Of a DNA stretch of 64,000 nt, positions 56,688 to 64,000 are shown in pieces. Source of the DNA: Endothia cerciana (lineage: Eukaryota > Ascomycota > Sordariomycetes > Diaporthales > Cryphonectriaceae). The notes beneath the pieces were generated by a model. It ran no database searches. It worked only from the letters and a program-made list of their open reading frames with translations, and was not told the origin of the DNA. Positions within the stretch are counted from its first letter, which is position 1; each line of letters starts with the position of its first letter. The translations under genes and the position numbers were made by a program. Location of the stretch: NCBI GenBank assembly GCA_026119935.1, contig JALRMH010000008.1:1-64000 (forward strand), given 5' to 3'.

Positions 56688-57811
56688 TTTGCAGCTCATC
56701 GAACAAAATGCAGGAGTATGTCTGAGATGTTCTTATTCACAGCTCAGTGATCGAACGGGTCATATTTATGCTCGACCGGAATTTCCGCCTCGTCTCCTCC
56801 TGATACTTTCCATCCTTTTCCAACTGGCTCCGATGCTACTCCAGCGAAGCAAGCATAGCAACGACCGCACTGGTCAACTACCTTTTCGTGGTGCGATTTG
56901 GCCGTATAAGACATTTAATAGCTATAGGTTCGCAGCCCGCGATTCACCACTCGACGAGTATATAGATTTCGTAACGTCGATGTTGCGCTAGCTCCTGCCC
57001 TGGACTCTACAAACCGTCGAACTTCGGAACTTTGAGGAGAGACAGCGACGGCCAACACTAGCTTGGACCCTCCTTCTGTCTCGTGTGCTGGTTACACGGC
57101 GCCCGCTAGCAACATGGGTCATGCGTATAGAGATGCTACCTTTCCCGGAACCAGCGATGGTCAGTGCTGTGTGTTGACGGGCATATTGTTTGTGAGGCAT
57201 TACCAGCAGATTTCAACACTCTGTCACTCCTCTGAGACACCCTCGACAGGCATTCATGCGCGAGTAAAACATTGCCACGTTCAGATGGAAAATTCAGAAG
57301 CAATTGACTGCCCCGACTAGCCAACTTTGCGGCAGTGAAGAGCCATTGAACAACCTACCACTGGGAGCCGGAACGGATGAAGACTCGGTCAAGGCTCTGC
57401 TACAGACCATTGGACGACGTGCTCACGAGCTACGTATTGGTAGAGCCGAAAGCCGAGACAGCACATACATACCTTATTGAACAAGTGGTGTTGGGGGGGG
57501 GGGGGTGTCCACAAGTGCTTGAGGCGGCCGGAACCCCGCGGATCTCGACACCGAGCTCCCACGCGCACCTTCGGAACCAGAACCGGTTGGCTTTCCGGTT
57601 CTGCCAAACGCCAAATTCCTAACCATCGGGATCAGATGGGGTTTTCTCGTGGCGTTGTGTCATCCAAGGCTTGCACGCACATTAAATAGCTGTTGAAAGA
57701 AGAGCGCAGCCAGGGTTGGCGGAGCCATAGCGCAGTAGTTTGCACACAATCCATGATTAGCAACTTGCATCGGCCACTTTTGAGCTGCGAGGTCAGAGGG
57801 TTCAGTGTAGA
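56688..57811. promoter_or_regulatory. divergent promoter, cyclase and FAD monooxygenase
   Basis: 1.1 kb with the exact dyad CGGAATTTCCG (56777-56787), an inverted repeat CAGAACCGG-N8-CCGGTTCTG (57578-57603) and a G13 homopolymer (57493-57505). Short open frames show no family features. Confidence 0.5.
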
Positions 57812-59282
57812 ATGACCGCTACCATGACCGCAAACGTCGTCATTGTGGGCGCTGGCATTGGAGGGCTGGGGGCTGCTCTGGCCATCCGGCACAGCGGCCA
57901 TCACGTTACCGTCTTGGAGCAGGCCGCCGACTTTGTTGAGGTAGGTATCCATGCAGGCAAAGATAACCAAGTCACCTACTCACGCATCGACGGGACAGAT
58001 TGGAGCTGGTGTGCAAGTTCCGCCTAATGCCGCCCGGGAACTGATACGCTGGGGCCTGGGGCCGCAAATGGAAGCCATAAGCTCAAAGCCCTCCAGGATC
58101 AACTACCGTTCCTGGAGGACCGGTGCGCCAGAGGGCTGGACCGACTTGTCGAGCCATCTGCGACGATACAAAGCCCCATACTGGCAGGTCTACCGGCCTG
58201 ACTACCACACAGTTCTTCACGATGCCGCCGTAAAGGCAGGTGTGACGGTGCGGAAAGGGCAAACCGTTGCCAAGTACAACCCTGAAGAGCCTTCGGTGGT
58301 GCTGGAGTCCGGAGAGGTCGTCCGCGGCGACCTCGTCGTCGCCGCCGACGGCGTCAAGAGCATCGCTAGGGCGGCTGTTGGCATCAACGTCGAGCCGCAC
58401 GAAACTGGCGACACTTGCTTCCGCGTCGTCATTCCCGCAGCACGTCTGCTTGCCGATCCCGAGTTGGCCCCCCTGAGTCGTGAGCCTAACTTCGAGCAGT
58501 TTCTGGGACCTGATCACCACATAATCGGGTAACTTTACGTGCCCTCGAGATACCACAGTCTAGTAGGCTTACAGTCATGGTAGCTACAACATGCAGAAGG
58601 AGAAAACCTTTAATCTCCTCATGGTCATTCCCGACGACCGCAAGATGAAGGGGTATAAGGCTCCTGCTAGCGTTACCGAGGTTCGCGACGCTTATAGAGG
58701 GTGGTGTCCTATGTGAGCCCATTCAAACTCTTTCGTGCGATAGACGCTATTCCCTATCAGCTCGTGCTCACCCACGCTTCTCTCTTACCTAGGGTTGAGA
58801 AGCTCCTGTCGTTTCTCCCCGCAGACATCGAGAAATGGCGGCTGACCGACCTCCCTGCAATCACTGCCTGGGTTCATCCACAGGGAAAGATGCTCCTTAT
58901 TGGAGACGCCGCGCATGCGACTCTGCCGTATCTGGCCCAAGGCGCGGCGATGGCCATCGAGGACGGGGCCGTCCTAGGATCGGCGTTGTCCCACTTGGTC
59001 AGGGCCGACGACCTCCCGCGGCTTCTGCAGTTCTTCTACCGCATGAGGGTGGACCGCGCACACGCCATTCAGCGAGGGAGCTTCACAAATCGCTTCTTCA
59101 TCCACATGAGGGACGAGGAAATGCTTGCGATGAGGCGCGGCGTGTTTGATGCAGGCGACTACCCCAGCAGCCCCAATCTGATGGGGAACACCATTTTCCA
59201 GGACTGGCTCTACGGCTATGATGCCACCCTGGACGCCGTCGCGAGGTGGGAGAAGGAGAGCATCATCAGCGGTCGTCTGTGA
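57812..59282 (+). CDS. FAD-dependent aromatic monooxygenase (salicylate-hydroxylase-like)
   Basis: Class A flavoprotein hydroxylase. Four exons (57812-57940, 57999-58528, 58575-58712, 58793-59282) total 428 aa; all phases checked. N-terminal dinucleotide motif VIVGAGIGGLG at residues 10-20. DG motif VVAADGVKSIARAAVG. FAD ribityl-binding GD motif LLIGDAAHATLPYLAQGAAM. VQVPPNAARELIRWGLG is typical of salicylate 1-monooxygenase-like enzymes. The C-terminal segment FTNRFFIHMRDEEMLAMRRG is normal. Expected to hydroxylate, or oxidatively decarboxylate, a phenolic acid, providing the para-dihydroxy ring needed by the dioxygenase (inference). Close neighbour of the efflux-pump remnant. Confidence 0.9.
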
Positions 59283-59730
59283 GACGAGGCCTTGGCGAAG
59301 CCTCCCAGCCAGCTTGACTGCTTCCACGTGTTCTCGCTTTAGATGGCTTGGAACGCGGTGGGACTAGGCCAGGCTAGAATGTAAAGGATCTATCTCCAGA
59401 CGCCGCGTCTTTCACATGTTCTTGATGCGAGGGCCTATCGATAAGGAATTACCTACGAACATGGGCGAGAAACTTATAAACTGACCTTAGCCTAGCACGT
59501 ACAGCCGTCAGTTGGGCCGGCCGACGTGCCCTCAACTAGGCCAGTAGATTGGAGATGGCGAGGTGTACCCGCGGACATCGGCTGCTGTGATTTGCTCCCA
59601 TCGTCCTAGGCTTCTCACTATGTCTGGTTGGCCTCTTTCTATGCGAAGCCTACTTCGATATCGCCGAGCCACCCGTCTCTTATCTATCTCTTTGAAAACC
59701 GTGGCGGGCTCGCCTCAGCCATCACAACGG
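59283..59730. other. intergenic, no gene seen
   Basis: Nothing recognised except sequence leading into the efflux-pump remnant. An open frame starting at 59563 runs into that remnant, but its first 55 residues show no transporter character. Confidence 0.35.
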
Positions 59731-60082
59731 GCACAGTCTTCCTCGGCCGGAGAAGGTTCCTCGATGCTGGAGTTCATGCCAGGCGCGACGGCTGAAATCA
59801 TCGCCATTGGCAGTAGGGCGTACCAGAATGCGTACTCCGGTGCCTACCGGACCATCTTCTATACGAGCATTGCGTTTGGTGTCGTAGCGGATTGCCGTCG
59901 CCTGCTTTGTTCCCAATCTGGACAAGTATCTGACCGATGAGGTCGCCGTGAGGCTCAATGCTCAGGGTGAGACGGAGCTTACGAAAGTGGGAGAAGGCCT
60001 AAATTACCGAAACCAGGTGTATCGTCGCGTATGTACTGCGCTGTTTGAGGCCGTTGAAGACTGCCGACACACTGCTAGATAG
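59731..60082 (+). pseudogene. MFS efflux pump remnant (TRI12-like C-terminus)
   Basis: Encodes only the last ~110 residues of a 14-TM MFS pump of the trichothecene-efflux/siderophore type: PGATAEIIAIGSRAYQNAY, then AYRTIFYTSIAFGVVA (last TM start). After a one-base shift near 59890 comes IAVACFVPNLDKYLTDEV, AVRLNAQGETEL and a stop at 60080. The upstream ~450 residues are missing. A single extra base breaks the frame between GVVA and IAVACF. Deletion relic; suggests the cluster once had an extra exporter. Confidence 0.65.
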
Positions 60083-60541
60083 AGCTACTTGACAAAAATT
60101 CCTTGTAAGAGGTAGTGGTTATCACATTTATCCCGTCTAATATCGAAATGTCATGCAATCGGATCATGCAAACTTAGTCTCACCATACATATACGACAGG
60201 CTGCTAGTGCCAGCACGTTACGCCTAGACCGCCTGACAAGATGTGTGTGCAAGGGGATGTCCTTCGCGGCAGGGATTCAACTTGCGACAGTATTACGTAA
60301 TGAGCCGTTTTTACTTAGACGCAACGACTATCCAAGGCCGGCGATGACCTCGACTACCTAACTCTCTACACTACACCGCGTACTTACTTGATCCTATCCT
60401 CGCCCGACCACCCCCACCCACAGACGCCAAATCCGACACTGTCTGACTGGTCTTCATGATGGGACAGCAACGCTAACACACATTGATGATCCTTCCACGA
60501 CCACTCCTTCGCTCTGAAGGAGCTCCAGTCCAAGGGGGAAC
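60083..60541. other. intergenic / RGP1 upstream region
   Basis: No gene seen. The part before 60541 is pyrimidine-rich (CCACCCCCACCC near 60409), as expected of a fungal core promoter and 5' leader. Confidence 0.4.
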
Positions 60542-63232
60542 ATGTCGCCGGATTCTGGCAACATCCGAGTCTTCGTTCGCTGGGACGACGACTCGACTAT
60601 ATTCAGTGGTGAGGCCGTCCAGTGCACCATCTGCTTCAAGAACGTCTCCTCGGCCGGCCTCAACCCCAACAGCTCGACACAGTCACAATTGAAGCCCCCT
60701 CCCAACCAGTATCGTACTGCCAGCTCCAACTCCAACTCTCACCCTTCCAGCCGCCTCGCCCCGCCTCCCTCCACGCCCACCGTCACCTCTGCCTCCCGCC
60801 GAGGTCATCGCCCAACCTCCTCCTTGACCCTCTCGCCTTCAAAGACCGCCAGAGGTCGCGCGGGCTCTATCCCATGGGTCCCCACGTCCCATCCTCCCGA
60901 TTCACAACAGAGCAACGGGAACGGGAACGGGAACGGGAACGGGAACGCCCATAGGAGATCTGTTTCCATCGTCTCCATCGGCTCTGTCAGCTCGGTCGAC
61001 AGCCATGCTACGAGCAATGCTGGCTCAACAGCATCTCGCCCGGGCCGTGGTCATGGTCGCTCCGCGAGCTTGCAGATCGCCTCCCGGAGCCCGGCCATGT
61101 CAGGCCCAAAATCCGGTGGGTCATAGCCTCTCTCCTGCGGCTGTGCCATTGCCTGGCACTGACTTCTCATAGCCACACACCCACAGCGACCCTTCCACTC
61201 ACCTTCCTCGCCGTTATACAATGCTTCATACCCACCGGACGGGACCTCTCCCTTCCACCACCCTCCCGGCGTCTCAACTGCCCCTACTACCCCGAGTATC
61301 GACGCTCTTGCCTCTCCGAGAACCCCGTCTACTGCGTTGTCGGACTTTAAGTTTCCCATGGTAGCATCACCCCTCGCCGACATGACTGGTGGTTCTTCCA
61401 AGACCCTGATCCAGGATCCTGCGAGGACGTCTCCCGCCGCGCTTGGCGAGCCCGCCGCCATACCAATGCGCTCCAAAGACCCAATACCAATCATCAACGA
61501 GCAGATCACCACCCCTGTCGCTAGGATCCTGTCCTCAACTAGTGTGGCTGGCACCCCGAGAAGCAGCGGGGAATTCTATTCAATGAGTAATAACTCTACC
61601 GAGACTCTGGTCTCCGAGTATGCCATGCACCCGCCAATGAGAACACATGGCCGGCCGCCTCATCTACGGCAGAAATCCACCTTCTCGCCGCAAAAGACGA
61701 AGCGCCCCGAAGCGCTCATGATGGGTTTCGCACAAGTCCAGGGCTCCTTCACATTGGACGGCTCGCTTGTGAGCCTGGCTCCATTTGAAGAGGTAAAGCG
61801 GAAGGCTGTTGTTGGTGGACAGGGAGGCGGGGTTGTCGGCATAGAAACTTCCAAGAGGGAGAGCGGCTTTATGCGGGGCTTTGGCTGGGGCAGCTTTACC
61901 AATTCCATCGGGGAGTTACTGGGGGCTGGTGAGCTGAGTACCATCAAGGAGATGCGAGGAGTTGCAAGCTCAAAGTCAGTGCCTTTGCTATCCACGCCGC
62001 AGTCTGTCCTTTTCGTGGATCTCACCTTGGCACCTGGAGAGAGCAAGGCCTTCGAGTACACCTTCAGGCTGCCCAAGGGCCTGCCGCCCACACACCGAGG
62101 AAAGGCCATGAAGATATCCTACAGCCTGATTGTTGGAACGCAACGGCCTGGAGGCGCAAAAGAGCAGCAGGTCAAGTCTGTGGAGATCCCCTTCAGGGTA
62201 CTGGGTAGCGTCAATAGTCATGGGGAGATACTCGGCCACGACCTGAGGTCCCCGTACATCATGCTGCGAGATCAAGCACGCATACGAAGTATAGAAAAGA
62301 GAGGCAGTCTCTACGCCAACAGACGGTCCAGTGAGGCCGAGGCAGCGGACAAGAACGGCAAGGGCGCAGAACCTGGTTCGTCGATGAACGGGTTTCTCTC
62401 ATACGCCGACGAACTAGTGCACAACTCTCGCCTGGGTCTGGGAGCAGGACTACTTTCGCCGACTGCCGCAACAAGCTCTAGAAGACCATCAATTTTCGAG
62501 GAGGCGACCACAGCCAAGGAGGCCATCGACTTGGCAATCATAAGAAGTAACCTCACGGCAGAGGGCCAACAAAGCGCCAACCGCTTCGAGATCGCCCGGA
62601 ACGGCCGACGGGTCGGCGTTGTGATGTTGGCACGGCCGGCATATCGCCTCGGCGAGGTCGTGACCATGGCCGTCGACTTCATGGGAGCAGAGATACCATG
62701 CTATGCAGTGCACGCGGCCCTCGAAACTTCCGAGAGGGTGGATCCCAGCTTGGCCATGCGATCTGAGGCAAGTGTTCATCGCGCATCTCGCAAGGTGCAC
62801 GTGTCCTCCTCCGAGGCCACTCTTTTCTCTCGACGGATGGTATTCAGCCCTACTATTCCCGTCACAGCGACACCAGAATTTGTCACAAGCGGTATCAGCT
62901 TGGAATGGAAGATCAGACTGGAATTTGTGGTGCCCTCGCAGGATGCTGAGACGCACACCATAGAAGAGCAGCCAGAAGAAGACGAAGACAGTGAGAATGA
63001 CCCAGGGCAGAAGAGGCGCCTCATTCCGGAACCGAAACAACAGCAGGATCCTCATCCACTTTTGGAGGAGATATCTCGTGATGATAGAGGCGGCCTCGTT
63101 CTCGTAGCAGCGGAAAATCTCACTTGTGAGAGCTTCGAGGTCGCTGTGCCGTTGAGAGTGTATGGTGCCGTGTGCAAGGGCCTGGAAAGGTTAGAAAGGG
63201 ACGAAGCGCTCGAAGAAGGGCTTGTAGTATAG
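60542..63232 (+). CDS. RGP1: Rgp1 family protein, subunit of the Ric1-Rgp1 exchange factor
   Basis: Homologue of yeast Rgp1, which with Ric1 activates the Golgi Rab GTPase Ypt6. Two exons (60542-61115, 61173-63232; 57-bp intron) give 877 aa, phase checked. The N-terminal arrestin-like strand reads MSPDSGNIRVFVRWDDDSTIFSGEAVQCTICFKN. A long Ser/Pro-rich, low-complexity insert (residues 45-330) carries an Asn-Gly repeat from a GGGAAC hexamer array (about 60918-60948). The Rgp1 domain core follows: MGFAQVQGSFTLDGSLV, VLFVDLTLAPGESKAFEYTF, LPPTHRGKAMKISYSLIVG and VVMLARPAYRLGEVV. The acidic C-terminal segment EEQPEEDEDSEND precedes AENLTCESFEVAVPLRVYG. Housekeeping; marks the end of the accessory cluster. 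Confidence 0.87.
60913..60950 (+). repeat. GGGAAC hexanucleotide microsatellite
   Basis: About five tandem GGGAAC units in frame, encoding alternating Asn-Gly in the RGP1 linker. Likely length-polymorphic without effect on the folded domain. Confidence 0.85.
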
Positions 63233-64000
63233 AGAGTCGGCAGGAAGCCTAGCTAGCTGGGCTTGAGCCCACTGCGGCGGCGAGAGCTACTTCAAGATAG
63301 ACACATGTGTAGATGTACAGAATTTTGAGAGCTTTCTGTGTTTTGGATAAAGCTCTTGCCTTCCCACCTACCATAAATTTGTGGTTGGGCATGTCAGAAC
63401 ACACGAGACTACTTACGCATCTCGGTCCGCAGCCTCGACCGCAGTTGCAACTCATTAGTACCATCTGTCAACATATCTACACAACTGGCAGAAATCATGC
63501 CTTGGTTTTGTTGTTTAGTATCCGCCGTCCCTGTCCCATGACTGCCCTAGCCTCGTATGGCGGGGCCACCACGAAATCCCGGAGTTGTTGTAAAAGTATA
63601 TATGCGAAATGCTCCAAGTGATGAACCGGGACGCCTGGCCGAAACTATAGTGAGGCCGAAAATTCTAGGGGCTCGTACTTAGGAATAAGTCGTACTAAGA
63701 CACTGAGGCATTGTATTGAGGAAAAGGTTTCGCAAACGTGGCAGTTGACTGCGTTTGACATCGAGCATCCGCAGACGGCCTCGTGTCAACACGCAGTACG
63801 GGGCCGTTCTAGCTTGCTATCTATACCAGGTCGGGGCAGAGCAAAACTATCTCTGCCTTCGAGACTGCCGTTGCTATGGACACTACTCAGCCCCTCATCG
63901 AGCGAGCTTGGTCTCTCACTGTACTGATCGGGAGGACCGCTGAGCACGAGCTCAGTGACTGGCTGCGTATGGCGAGTCGCCCGCTCACTAATGGCGATGC
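63233..64000. other. intergenic, no gene seen
   Basis: Downstream of RGP1 to the window end. Short open frames only, none with recognisable features; no repeat family of the AT-rich block is present. Confidence 0.4.

Noticed and set aside
60260..60370. possible tRNA on the minus strand
   Set aside because: An AGTTGAATCC block and a GTGTAGTGTAGAG block are present, but spacing is wrong and no cloverleaf could be drawn.
62489..63055. 188-codon minus-strand open frame
   Set aside because: Antisense shadow of RGP1.

Overview
This window is nuclear DNA of a filamentous ascomycete (Pezizomycotina, probably a Sordariomycete). Evidence: many short GT-AG introns (about 50-110 bp) with CTAAC-like branch points, a Zn2Cys6 regulator, fungal MFS and P450 families, and a 30-kb block whose repeats are stripped by C-to-T/G-to-A transitions, the signature of repeat-induced point mutation (RIP). 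Species is not identifiable by eye.

Positions 1-30463 are an AT-rich, gene-free block of nested, RIP-damaged transposons. The backbone is one Ty3/Gypsy chromovirus family present as truncated or LTR-sharing copies: A (1-3347), a deleted derivative (3348-5117), B (6080-12731), C (12732-17067), D (18262-20885) and the only copy with both LTRs (E, 20886-28360). Nested in them are three 223-bp and several 213-bp LTR-like insertions (most with 5-bp target duplications), a 5'-truncated LINE with a 14-bp duplication, and an element built of ~400-bp inverted repeats. A gag-only retroelement (28361-30093) carries the 213-bp sequence as its LTR. The Gypsy elements carry, between the chromodomain and the 3' LTR, a minus-strand Cys-rich/coiled-coil reading frame and usually a tRNA-like A/B-box sequence. 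A pogo/Fot1-type DNA transposon (30467-32306) marks the border with the gene-rich half.

Positions 32313-59282 are a cluster of catabolic-type genes: acyl-CoA dehydrogenase, a P450 pseudogene, MFS transporter, PRISE-type SDR, CoA ligase with a peroxisomal-type C-terminus, Zn2Cys6 regulator, alpha/beta hydrolase (C-terminal half doubtful), aldehyde dehydrogenase, homogentisate 1,2-dioxygenase, fumarylacetoacetase, an ABM-fold protein, a cyclase-family protein and a salicylate-hydroxylase-like flavoprotein. An efflux-pump remnant follows. The inferred logic is import of an aromatic acid, CoA activation and side-chain shortening, ring hydroxylation, then ring opening and hydrolysis by the homogentisate-type pair. 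No maleylacetoacetate isomerase is seen. A dyad CGG-AATTT-CCG, exact in two promoters and degenerate in others, is a candidate site for the clustered regulator.

Positions 60542-63232 hold a housekeeping gene, the RGP1 homologue; the last 770 bp contain no gene I can recognise. Gene models were spliced by eye; the exon phases of the homogentisate dioxygenase, fumarylacetoacetase, FAD monooxygenase and RGP1 models were checked arithmetically.
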